In this document: positions 1 to 5,951 of the stretch, one piece after another | How the letters are laid out: each line of letters starts with the position of its first letter | Position numbering within the stretch: the stretch's first letter is position 1 | Origin: Candidatus Sulfopaludibacter sp. SbA3 | GTDB lineage: Bacteria; Acidobacteriota; Terriglobia; Bryobacterales; Bryobacteraceae | Length of the DNA: 7,202 bases | Assembly (NCBI GenBank): GCA_945900935.1 | Contig: CAMDKT010000310.1 | Coordinates: 1 to 7,202 of the forward strand | Direction of reading: 5' to 3' | Notes under the pieces: generated by a model | The model's database searches: none | What the model saw: the letters and a program-made list of their open reading frames with translations, nothing else | What the model was told of the DNA's origin: nothing | Program-made: the position numbers and the translations under genes

Positions 1-399
1 CAGATCCTTATCCTTAAGTCCCTCTGGATTCGGCGGCCGGTAGCTCATTCCCCGCGCTGGGTTTTTTCTATCGGCCTGACGCCAAGCCCGATTCCCGCTC
101 GTGTACGAATCGCCGATATTTAGCCACAGACTACCGTCTGGCCGTAGCACTCGTCTTACTTCTCGAAAAACCGCGACGAGGTCGCGAATATAGTCGTCGA
201 GTTCAGATTCCGCCCCAATCTGCCCAGCGACACCATAGTCGCGTAAGCCCCAATACGGCGGGCTGGTGATTGCGCATTGAACAGTATTGCCTGGAATTGT
301 CGTTAGTACCTCGCGGCAATCCCCCACGAGAACCTGGCAATCGCCGTGCGTCCTATACTCTGCGTTAGTTCCGACAACTGTTCCGGTATTTGTACTCAT
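1..399 (-). CDS. Site-specific DNA methyltransferase (N4-cytosine/N6-adenine, SPPYW type), N-terminal part
   Basis: This is the first 133 codons of a DNA methyltransferase that transfers a methyl group from S-adenosylmethionine to an exocyclic amino group in DNA. The catalytic motif IV is SPPYWGLRDYG at about residues 49-59, preceded by GDCREVL and followed by the helix EVRRVLRPDGSLWLNIGDSY. SPPYW favours N4-cytosine chemistry, although mixed annotations occur. Motif IV near the N-terminus suggests the beta-type order, with target-recognition region and SAM-binding motif beyond the left edge. I place the start at ATG 397-399. An in-frame ATG at 427-429 adds MLSIWSTWTA and sits just after an AAGAAG, so it is a real alternative. 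The gene lies downstream of the RHH gene on the same strand. No restriction endonuclease is visible, but the next gene is outside the window. Phage or island origin is likely by family habit. Confidence 0.9.
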   Translation of the reverse strand, partial: MSTNTGTVVGTNAEYRTHGDCQVLVGDCREVLTTIPGNTVQCAITSPPYWGLRDYGVAGQIGAESELDDYIRDLVAVFREVRRVLRPDGSLWLNIGDSYTSGNRAWRQADRKNPARGMSYRPPNPEGLKDKDL

Positions 400-455
400 C
401 GCTGTCCATGTCGACCAGATCGACAACATTCTTCTTCATAAGAGCCTAACACAAG

Positions 456-479
456 AATAGATGATATATCAATAGATGA
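456..479. repeat. Direct repeat AATAGATGA x2 around a palindrome, possible operator
   Basis: The 9-mer AATAGATGA occurs at 456-464 and again at 471-479, 15 nt apart start to start. A perfect 10-bp palindrome, TGATATATCA (462-471), joins the two copies, and GATGAT (460-465) is mirrored by ATCATC (480-485). This AT-rich patch stands out from its surroundings and lies between the RHH gene and the methyltransferase gene. RHH regulators commonly bind paired short repeats near their own genes, so this is a candidate binding site. That role is inferred. Confidence 0.5.
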
Positions 480-483
480 ATCA

Positions 484-747
484 TCACTTCTGGCCTCGAA
501 GTTCCTTTTCGAACTCAGCACGGTTGTTCTCCGCCAATTCAGCGATCAACCTGCTAACCGATGCTCTTCCGCCAGAGTCCTGTGCCCGATGGAACGCAAC
601 CGACCTAAGAAGATTCCACGTCGACTTCGGTATGTGAATCGCGGTTGTTATTGTCTCTGGAGGTTCCTTCGGTAACGATCCGTCAAAATCCCCCCCCACT
701 TGTGCTTCTGAACGTCCGCTGAACGCCGATGATGGTCGCTTTGCCAT
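484..747 (-). CDS. Small ribbon-helix-helix (Arc/CopG/MetJ-like) DNA-binding protein
   Basis: An 87-aa protein with a probably disordered N-terminus (residues 1-33) and a C-terminal fold that reads as ribbon-helix-helix. The strand is TTAIHIP (34-40), followed by helix A KSTWNLLRSVAFHRA (41-55), a GGR turn (59-61) and helix B SVSRLIAELAENN (63-75). RHH proteins dimerise, insert the two strands into the DNA major groove, and act as repressors or partition factors. ATG 745-747 is preceded by AGGA (752-755) at good spacing. The gene is on the same strand as the methyltransferase, 54 or 84 nt upstream depending on that start, so a shared transcript and a control role are plausible but inferred. 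A run of eight G on the coding strand (690-697) encodes V-G-G-D at residues 17-20 and makes the gene sensitive to slippage. An antitoxin or plasmid/phage partition protein is the main alternative. Confidence 0.72.
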   Translation of the reverse strand: MAKRPSSAFSGRSEAQVGGDFDGSLPKEPPETITTAIHIPKSTWNLLRSVAFHRAQDSGGRASVSRLIAELAENNRAEFEKELRGQK

Positions 748-789
748 GTTTTCCTAGAACTTCGTCACTTGATGGACCCTACTTTCGTT

Positions 790-795
790 AGTATA
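790..795 (-). promoter_or_regulatory. Possible -10 box for the RHH gene
   Basis: TATACT on the minus strand resembles the sigma70 -10 hexamer and would give a 5' leader of roughly 35 nt before ATG 747. No convincing -35 hexamer is seen 16-18 nt upstream. A small GC-rich inverted repeat, CCTCC/GGAGG (796-806), lies just upstream and may be an operator or chance. The rest of 756-867 holds only a weak TAGGACT (823-829) / AGTCCTA (857-863) inverted repeat. Confidence 0.35.
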
Positions 796-867
796 CCTCC
801 CGGAGGAATCGCCACCGTGCTCTAGGACTAACGGTTGAAGTCCTGTTGATGCTTAGAGTCCTACACC

Positions 868-905
868 AAAAAAGCCCGGCCGGCTCAACTAAGCCAACCG
901 GGCTT
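868..905 (-). terminator. Rho-independent terminator of the five-gene operon
   Basis: AAGCCCGG (872-879) pairs with CCGGGCTT (898-905). After a CC/AA internal loop, GGCT (882-885) pairs with AGCC (892-895), leaving the 6-nt loop CAACTA. In the minus direction the hairpin is followed by six T residues (A-run 868-873 on the plus strand), which gives the stem-plus-U-tract form of an intrinsic terminator. It begins about 25 nt after the stop codon of the DUF465 gene and insulates the operon from the RHH/methyltransferase pair. Confidence 0.9.
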
Positions 906-929
906 CCCGAATTTCAGCACACCTGCACG

Positions 930-1166
930 CTAGCCGACCAAAGCGCCTGCCTGGCGATGCAAAAGATCATTCATCTGATCTTTCAAATGCAGCTTCAACT
1001 TTTTCAGCCGCACTTCTTCCATCTGCTCGTCATCGCTCAGGTGGGTCATCGCCTCGAGCTGCTCCAGCCGCCGGTCATAGTCACTATGCCGGGACGCCAG
1101 TTCGCGATACTCGTCGCTAGACGCCATCAGATGCGCCTTCAATTCTTCTTGCGTATTGAGCTCCAT
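930..1166 (-). CDS. YdcH/DUF465 family small helical protein
   Basis: A 78-aa charged, almost wholly alpha-helical protein of the YdcH/DUF465 family, whose biochemical role is unknown. The family pattern is visible: YRELASRHSDYDRRLEQLE (an RHxxxDxRLxxLE-like core), then the THLSDDEQMEEVRLKKLKLHLKDQM segment. This reads as two antiparallel helices joined at LSDDEQ. I chose ATG 1164-1166 because AAAGGAGA (1176-1183) sits at suitable spacing. The in-frame start 30 nt upstream adds ten residues (MVACQRRRYP) unlike the family and would place the Shine-Dalgarno inside the gene. It is the last gene of the operon, 99 nt after the RimI-like gene, and is directly followed by the terminator. Confidence 0.88.
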   Translation of the reverse strand: MELNTQEELKAHLMASSDEYRELASRHSDYDRRLEQLEAMTHLSDDEQMEEVRLKKLKLHLKDQMNDLLHRQAGALVG

Positions 1167-1175
1167 TGGGTACCG

Positions 1176-1183
1176 TCTCCTTT
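1176..1183 (-). promoter_or_regulatory. Shine-Dalgarno deciding the DUF465 start
   Basis: AAAGGAGA on the minus strand lies 9 nt before ATG 1166 and is the strongest ribosome-binding site near this gene. It favours the 78-aa product over the longer reading. Confidence 0.75.
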
Positions 1184-1197
1184 GGCAGGCTACCAAC

Positions 1198-1254
1198 GCC
1201 TAGGCCTGAATTGGCTTGGCGGGGTAGCCCCATTCGAAATGTCCTTTATGGACA
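1198..1254 (-). other. Intergenic hairpins between the RimI-like and DUF465 genes
   Basis: The 99-nt gap holds three small self-complementary elements: GCCTAGGC (1198-1205), GGGG-TAG-CCCC (1221-1231) and TGTCC-TTTAT-GGACA (1240-1254). None is followed by a T-run in the minus direction, so this is not an intrinsic terminator. Together they could stabilise or process the operon mRNA and uncouple the last gene from the rest. I see no clear promoter here. Confidence 0.35.
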
Positions 1255-1265
1255 CCCCGAACCTA

Positions 1266-1655
1266 TCACTTTTGCAACGCCATTACAATCCCATCTTCGT
1301 CCGGTAATTGATAGTACCCGCGTCGCCTCCCGATTAATGTGAATCCACTACCCTCATACAGCGCCCGCGCCGCCGCATTCGACTCCCGAACCTCAATGAA
1401 TATGCGCCCCGCAGGCAATGCTCCCAACAACTCGTCCGCTACGCCCCGTCGTCGATACGCCGGGTCCACGGCGATGTTCAACAACTCCCATTCGCCCTCC
1501 CCAACGCCCCGCCATACCGCGAATCCGGCCACTTCGCCGTCAATCTCCGCCACAATATACGAATAATCCGAGACCGCCCACTGCGCCGCCTCCGGCGATG
1601 CAGCCTGAATCTCCGCAATCCGGGGCAAGTCCCCAAAAACACCCGGCCGAATCAC
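1266..1655 (-). CDS. rimI: RimI-like ribosomal protein S18-alanine N-acetyltransferase (GNAT)
   Basis: A GNAT-fold acetyltransferase. RimI moves acetyl from acetyl-CoA to the N-terminal alanine of ribosomal protein S18. The fold is seen as IRPGVFGDLPRIAEIQ (strand 1 and helix 1), motif A LLNIAVDPAYRRRGVADELL (about 58-77) with the acetyl-CoA loop RRRGVA, and the RimI signature IEVRESNAAARALYE then GFTLIGRRRGYY (about 87-115). Glu88 and Tyr100 match the catalytic pair of E. coli RimI (Glu103, Tyr115) by motif and by spacing of 12. At 129 aa it is somewhat shorter than E. coli RimI (148 aa). The GTG at 1653-1655 overlaps the glycosyltransferase stop as GTGA and has GGAGG five nt upstream. The upstream GTG (1665-1667) would have GGAG only two nt away. 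A related GNAT with another protein target is the alternative. Confidence 0.85.
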   Translation of the reverse strand: MIRPGVFGDLPRIAEIQAASPEAAQWAVSDYSYIVAEIDGEVAGFAVWRGVGEGEWELLNIAVDPAYRRRGVADELLGALPAGRIFIEVRESNAAARALYEGSGFTLIGRRRGYYQLPDEDGIVMALQK

Positions 1656-3262
1656 AAAGACCTCCACATCTCCGCCTGCGCGCGCCCAATCGCCGTCCAG
1701 TCAAATTCAGCCTCCGCCAGCGACCGCGCCGCCACTGCCAACCGCCGCCGTAACCCCGCGTCCCGCAGCAGCAAGATCACCGCCACCGCAAACGCCGCCG
1801 CGCCGTCCGCAATCCAAACCGTCTCGCCATGCCGCAGTCCCAACCCCGCGCATCCGCTCGTCGTCGATACCACCGCTCGCTCCATCGCCATCGCTTCCAA
1901 AACCTTTAGATTTGTCCCCGCGCTCACCAGCGTCGGCGCCAAAACTAAACTAGCCGCTCGATACATCGGCACCACATCGCTAACAAAGCCATGCACCGTC
2001 ACGCCATCGCCCGAGCCCGGCGCATCCGCCCAATACCGCAAATAATCCGGCCCCGCCACCACTTCCAACGAAACGGAAGGCAATGCCTGACGCACGACCG
2101 GCCAAACTTCTTCAAAGAAAAAACGGAACGCTGTCACGTTCGGAAAATGTCGAAACGACCCGACAAACAACAGCCGCAATCCTACCGGTTCCGCGCACGG
2201 AACGAACCGCGCCAAGTCCACGCCATTCGGCAAAACAACAACGTTCGCTCCACCCAGCAACAAGGCATCCTTCTCCGCCATCACCACCACCCGCCGTACG
2301 CGCCGAGCCGCCGCCCTTTCAAAACGCCACCACCGCCACCAGTCCCACCACGCCCCAAATCGAAATCGCCGCTCCGCCAACTGCGCATACAAATCGAAGG
2401 TGACATCATGCTCCACCAGCACGTCGCCAGTGTACGGCGCCAACTGCGTATACTCCGCCTGCACCAGCGAAAAGCCAAACGAAACGCCATCCGCCTTCAG
2501 CCGTTCCCGCAACGCCCGCGACCGGAACTCCCGAACCTCGGGCGGATCCAGCGACGCCCAACGCGGCTCCCGGTACCGGGGCAGTTCAAACAACACCGCC
2601 TGATGCACAAGCTCCAACACCGGCCCCGGATTGGCCTCCGCCCCCGGCTCCGCAAAGCAGTACAGAAACAAGTCAAAATCCCGCGAAGCCTCCCGCAGCA
2701 TCGAGTAAATCCGCACCGCCCCCCCATGCCCCAACGGCCACGGAAAATACGGTGAAACGACCGCTACGCGAGGCCGCGCCCCCAATGGCCTTCCCGCCAA
2801 CGTAACCGATGCCGAAGCCTCCCGCGACCGCTCCCTTGCCCACGGCCACCACCACGGACGAAGCCATATTCGGTCCAATTCCACGCCGCGCCAAAACAGC
2901 CACGAAGCAATCCAAGTCGAAGCCCGCAAATGATGCCGCTCACCCCGCGCATTGAACGCCAACAACCGCCCCGGAGCCGTCAATACCGCCAGCCGGACTA
3001 ACGGATGCGAACCCAGCAAAAACGGCGCCAGCCCCACCCGCTTCCGCCCCAACCCTCGCCGCAATTCAGCCCGTCCGTTAACCACTAAACAAGGCAACCC
3101 CGCAATCGCGGAACCCCAACAAACCACCAAATGCTCCCGCCCCGGTTCCAACGTAGCAATCTCTTCGTACATTGCCTTCACCCGGCCCTCCGGCCCCGAG
3201 GCAAAATGCAAAACAATCGCCTCCGCGTCCTTTCCCAAAAGCCGCCAGAACCACTCCTTCAT
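1652..3262 (-). CDS. GT-B glycosyltransferase (GT4-like) with an extra N-terminal domain
   Basis: A 536-aa retaining-type glycosyltransferase, expected to use a nucleotide-sugar donor in surface polysaccharide or glycolipid synthesis; donor and acceptor cannot be read. Residues 1-163 form an extra domain I cannot name (LHFASGPEGRVKAMYEEI ... FNARGERHHLRAS ... RPWWWPW). The GT-B N-lobe starts at RVAVVSPYFPWPLGHGG (165-181) with the glycine-rich acceptor loop. The C-lobe starts near LRLLFVGSFRHFPN (362-375) and carries the donor motif SAGTNLKVLEAMA (447-459). There the first Glu of the usual EX7E is Ala, as in some GT4 subfamilies such as the TIGR03087 type. A tryptophan cluster (six of eight residues, 305-312) may contact the membrane. 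ATG 3260-3262 overlaps the MFS stop as TGATG and has GGGAG five nt upstream, which rules out a 22-residue N-terminal extension. No transmembrane helix is obvious. Confidence 0.88.
   Translation of the reverse strand: MKEWFWRLLGKDAEAIVLHFASGPEGRVKAMYEEIATLEPGREHLVVCWGSAIAGLPCLVVNGRAELRRGLGRKRVGLAPFLLGSHPLVRLAVLTAPGRLLAFNARGERHHLRASTWIASWLFWRGVELDRIWLRPWWWPWARERSREASASVTLAGRPLGARPRVAVVSPYFPWPLGHGGAVRIYSMLREASRDFDLFLYCFAEPGAEANPGPVLELVHQAVLFELPRYREPRWASLDPPEVREFRSRALRERLKADGVSFGFSLVQAEYTQLAPYTGDVLVEHDVTFDLYAQLAERRFRFGAWWDWWRWWRFERAAARRVRRVVVMAEKDALLLGGANVVVLPNGVDLARFVPCAEPVGLRLLFVGSFRHFPNVTAFRFFFEEVWPVVRQALPSVSLEVVAGPDYLRYWADAPGSGDGVTVHGFVSDVVPMYRAASLVLAPTLVSAGTNLKVLEAMAMERAVVSTTSGCAGLGLRHGETVWIADGAAAFAVAVILLLRDAGLRRRLAVAARSLAEAEFDWTAIGRAQAEMWRSL
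1661..1665 (-). promoter_or_regulatory. Shine-Dalgarno GGAGG deciding the RimI start
   Basis: GGAGG lies inside the last codons of the glycosyltransferase gene, five nt before GTG 1655. It supports the shorter RimI product and translational coupling through the GTGA overlap. Confidence 0.75.
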
Positions 3263-4440
3263 CACCGCTCCCGCGTCAAATACAACACGCCGGCGCCCAA
3301 CAACGGCATCAGCGCCAGCGCCAGACAAACCGGAGCGAATCCCTGCCGGTCCACCACATATCCAATCGCCGGCGAGATAAAGGTCTGCATCAACCCGTAA
3401 GCGCCCGTCAGCGCCGCTCCCGCGAACGCCGCCCTCTCAACCCCAAATAAATCCAGTGGTAACGAAAACAGATTCACACTCATCATGGTCGTACACGAAT
3501 AGCTGATTCCAATGCATAACGCCGCCAGCATCGGGCTCCCCGCAAACGGCACGAGCGCCGTCGCCGCCGCCACCGCCACCGCCCCGTAAAGAACCGCCCG
3601 CCGCCGCGAGTCCGCCACTCCCCCCGTCAGCTTCATCGATATCGCCCCGCCAAAGATTCCGCCCACCGCCCCCACCAACGGCGGTATCCACGCCAGTGTC
3701 CGGTTCACCACGTCCGCCTGCATCCCCCACGTCTTCACCAAATACGGCGTCGTCCAATTCGACCAAAGGCTATACCCCGTCATCACCAGCATCGTCGCAA
3801 AAATCAATCCCCAAAAAACCCGCGATCCCAACATCTCCCCCACCGCGAACTTCCGCTGCCCCGGGTCCACTGCTTGCCGCGGCGCTGACCGTGCCACAAA
3901 CAACCACAACGGCACCCAAATCAACCCCAACGATCCGGCCGCCAAAAATGCCGATCGCCATCCAAATCGCGGCTCCATGAACCCTGCCAACAACGGTGCC
4001 GCGATCATCCCGATCGACAGCCCCACTTGGCTCACGCCCTGCCCCAATGCCCGTTCCCGAGGCTCCAAATACGTCGACATCGCCTTTCCCGCCGCCGGCA
4101 CACCCCCGCCCTGCGCCGCGCCTAATAAAAACCGCGATGCAATCAACCCCGTCAAGTCCCGCGCCCACCCCGTCCAAACCGTCGCCGCCGACCACGCCCC
4201 CACCGCCAACGACACCCCCGCGTTCAACCCGATCCGGTCAATGAGCAACCCCATCAACGGCGCCGATATCGCATAGACCAACGAAAAATACGAAACCACC
4301 CGCCCGTAATCTTCATAACTCCATCCAAACTCTCCGCGAATCGCCGGTGCCAGCGCCGAAAACAACTGCCTGTCCAAATAGTTCAACGACGACGACAACA
4401 CAAACACCCCAACCGCAATCCATCGCCCGGGAATCTTCAT
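3262..4440 (-). CDS. Major facilitator superfamily transporter, ACS (anion:cation symporter)-like
   Basis: A 392-aa inner-membrane transporter with the alternating hydrophobic stretches of about 12 transmembrane helices. TM1 carries NYLDRQ (20-25), typical of the ACS/hexuronate-transporter branch. The TM2-3 loop has the motif A relative GLLIDRIG. TM4 carries RFLLGAAQGGGVPAAGKA. The second half repeats a motif A-like GGAISMKLTGG followed by DSRRR. These features point to proton- or sodium-coupled uptake of an organic anion such as a sugar acid, but the substrate cannot be inferred. ATG 4438-4440 overlaps the preceding stop as ATGA and has GGGAG (4445-4449) four nt upstream. Its place between a secreted protein and a glycosyltransferase suggests envelope-related transport, which is inference. 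The length is slightly below the usual 400-450 aa, with no sign of truncation. Confidence 0.9.
   Translation of the reverse strand: MKIPGRWIAVGVFVLSSSLNYLDRQLFSALAPAIRGEFGWSYEDYGRVVSYFSLVYAISAPLMGLLIDRIGLNAGVSLAVGAWSAATVWTGWARDLTGLIASRFLLGAAQGGGVPAAGKAMSTYLEPRERALGQGVSQVGLSIGMIAAPLLAGFMEPRFGWRSAFLAAGSLGLIWVPLWLFVARSAPRQAVDPGQRKFAVGEMLGSRVFWGLIFATMLVMTGYSLWSNWTTPYLVKTWGMQADVVNRTLAWIPPLVGAVGGIFGGAISMKLTGGVADSRRRAVLYGAVAVAAATALVPFAGSPMLAALCIGISYSCTTMMSVNLFSLPLDLFGVERAAFAGAALTGAYGLMQTFISPAIGYVVDRQGFAPVCLALALMPLLGAGVLYLTRER
3268..3272 (-). promoter_or_regulatory. Shine-Dalgarno GGGAG deciding the glycosyltransferase start
   Basis: GGGAG in the last codons of the MFS gene lies five nt before ATG 3262, at the TGATG stop-start overlap. 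It argues for coupled translation and against the longer upstream start. Confidence 0.75.
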
Positions 4441-5918
4441 CGGTCTCCCGCAAAATTGACCGTCGAAATCTCGCCCGTTGCCTTCAAATACTCAACCGAA
4501 ACCATTCGCGGCGACTTCTGCAAGCCGCACCCTAAATCCACCGTGCCATTCCCCGTGACAACAATCTTCCCCGCGTCCTTGACCTTCAATAACGTAGCCG
4601 TTTTCAAATCCGCCCCAATCGCCAGCCGCATCTGATTCCCCGCCAAACAATCCACCCGCAACAACTTCCCCTGCAAGCTCGCATCCGGCTTCGGCCCATC
4701 CCACCAATCCACTACTTTCCCCGTCGATGGACCCGCCCCCGCATTCGCCTTGGCTTCCGCCTCGCGGATTCGCGTCTTCGCCTCGTCCTTCAATTTTTGC
4801 AACTCCCGCGCCTCGGCCTCCTGCACCTTCCGCCGTTCCTCCTCCTCCGCCTCCACACGCTTCCGGTCCGCCGCCAGCCGTATCTCCTTCAACGCCGCCC
4901 GCTCCCCAGCCGAAGCCGCCGCCCGCTCCGCCCCAAACCACATCCTCGCCGCTTCCGCTGGCAACTCCGCAGCCTCAAAAGCCTCTGCCGCCAGTCGCCA
5001 CAATCGAACTTCCCGAGGAGCAACCTCCGCCGCTTTCCGGTACCGTTGCGCCTTGTCGGAAAGCCTTTCTTCATGCCGCGCCAGCAGCTCATGCGGCTGG
5101 CTCCAACGCGGATTCATCCGCCACGCTTTCTCCAAGGATTCCTTGGTGTCCAACGCCGCCAACGCCCGCGCTCCCCGAGGCGCTGAAGTCCCGGCAATGT
5201 CCGCGAGGAGCAACTTGCCCTCTTCCGGCTCCAACTCCTCTCCCCGTATCCGCCGCGGATCCATCGGCTTCCCGCTCAACGCAATGGTCGGGAAATCGCC
5301 CTTCGCCAAATACGCCCCCGCCTCTTTATCGAAATCCCGCTGCAACATCCCCACCGTGTTTCGCCACGCCGCGTCCCCGTCCACGCCCTTCCCAAAATTC
5401 GAAAGCAGCACGCGCGCCGATCCGCTGAACCGCGTATCCGTTAATAAAAGATGCATTCGAGCCCATTCCAAGTCTTTTACAGACGGTGCCGCCCCCAATG
5501 TTACCCGAGGCCCATGCACTTCCAAAGTGCTGAACACTCGCGCCACTCCGCGTTCCACGCCCGCATCCATCGTCGTCGTGTTCTCCTTCACCAACAGCAG
5601 CGTCAATGCCTCCATCGCCCCGGCCGGCACCGGCCCCGCCGGCAGCTCCAGCAAATACGAATCCCCCGCCAACCGGATAGACCCAACCTCCGCATGGTTC
5701 TTTCGCTGCACTACCGCCACCGGCCACAACGGCGTTAAGTCCTTGCCAAACTTCTCCGAAAGCGCATGCCGCAATTGCGCCAAAGCGACGACCGCCTCCC
5801 GCGCCTCTTTCTCTCCGGCATTCGTGAATACCGTAAAAGGCGCGCTCCGGTACGCCGTCCACTTCTCGGCCGCCACCGCCTCCGTAACCAGCGCTATCAA
5901 ACACAAAAACCGCTTCAC
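4437..5918 (-). CDS. Secreted degenerate peptidase-MA-like/TPR protein with coiled coil and Cys-containing C-terminal domain
   Basis: A 493-aa exported protein of unknown function. MKRFLCLIALVTEAVAA (1-17) is a short signal peptide with likely cleavage at AVAA/EKW. Residues 18-220 follow the layout of peptidase-MA/DUF1570-like gluzincins found beside TPRs: W..YRSAPFTVFTNAGEKEAR, then VFSTLEVHGPRVTLG, then a helical tail ending DFDKEAGAYLAKG. The zinc ligands are absent: the HEXXH position reads AGAMEAL (about 99-105) and the usual NEGLAEF reads ERGVARV (122-128). Residues ~249-334 look TPR-like, 328-392 form a Lys/Glu/Arg-rich coiled coil, and 417-488 form a small beta-rich domain with two cysteines (VDC, GCG). 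I chose GTG 5916-5918 because it starts exactly at the signal peptide; the in-frame TTG 5949-5951 adds 11 non-signal residues. It heads the operon. A scaffold or envelope-binding role is a guess. Confidence 0.75.
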   Translation of the reverse strand: MKRFLCLIALVTEAVAAEKWTAYRSAPFTVFTNAGEKEAREAVVALAQLRHALSEKFGKDLTPLWPVAVVQRKNHAEVGSIRLAGDSYLLELPAGPVPAGAMEALTLLLVKENTTTMDAGVERGVARVFSTLEVHGPRVTLGAAPSVKDLEWARMHLLLTDTRFSGSARVLLSNFGKGVDGDAAWRNTVGMLQRDFDKEAGAYLAKGDFPTIALSGKPMDPRRIRGEELEPEEGKLLLADIAGTSAPRGARALAALDTKESLEKAWRMNPRWSQPHELLARHEERLSDKAQRYRKAAEVAPREVRLWRLAAEAFEAAELPAEAARMWFGAERAAASAGERAALKEIRLAADRKRVEAEEEERRKVQEAEARELQKLKDEAKTRIREAEAKANAGAGPSTGKVVDWWDGPKPDASLQGKLLRVDCLAGNQMRLAIGADLKTATLLKVKDAGKIVVTGNGTVDLGCGLQKSPRMVSVEYLKATGEISTVNFAGDR

Positions 5919-5942
5919 AGCACTAGCATATCCCGCTACAAT
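5914..5942 (+). promoter_or_regulatory. Sigma70-type promoter of the DUF1569 gene, nearly leaderless
   Basis: TTCACA (5914-5919) and TACAAT (5937-5942) match the -35 and -10 consensus at five of six bases each, with the ideal 17-nt spacer. A start about seven nt after the -10 falls near 5949, leaving a leader of only about three nt before ATG 5952. There is no Shine-Dalgarno. Confidence 0.7.
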
Positions 5943-5951
5943 ACCTTTCAA
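5925..5951 (-). promoter_or_regulatory. Possible divergent promoter of the five-gene operon
   Basis: On the minus strand TTGAAA (5946-5951) and TATGCT (5925-5930) are separated by 15 nt, a short spacer. Transcription would begin near 5918, the A-less GTG start of the secreted protein, so the message would be leaderless. The elements interleave with the plus-strand promoter, so the two should compete for polymerase. Confidence 0.4.

Noticed and set aside
1201..1265. Separate promoter for the DUF465 gene
   Set aside because: CATAAA is the only -10-like string and no -35 fits. Read-through from the operon is simpler.
1991..2755. A 254-codon plus-strand frame opposite the glycosyltransferase
   Set aside because: The product is Arg/Pro/His-rich with no family pattern, and it lies wholly over conserved glycosyltransferase motifs.
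3263..3328. 22-residue N-terminal extension of the glycosyltransferase
   Set aside because: It lies inside the MFS gene and lacks a ribosome-binding site, whereas ATG 3262 has GGGAG at five nt and a TGATG junction.
5919..5951. TTG start at 5949-5951 for the secreted protein
   Set aside because: It adds 11 residues ahead of a perfectly formed signal peptide and runs through the divergent promoter. GTG 5918 is preferred.
5766..5951. Upstream extension of the DUF1569 reading frame
   Set aside because: The extension is antisense to the secreted protein and contains the promoter. The family pattern begins at MAKTIWNPAERQ from ATG 5952.
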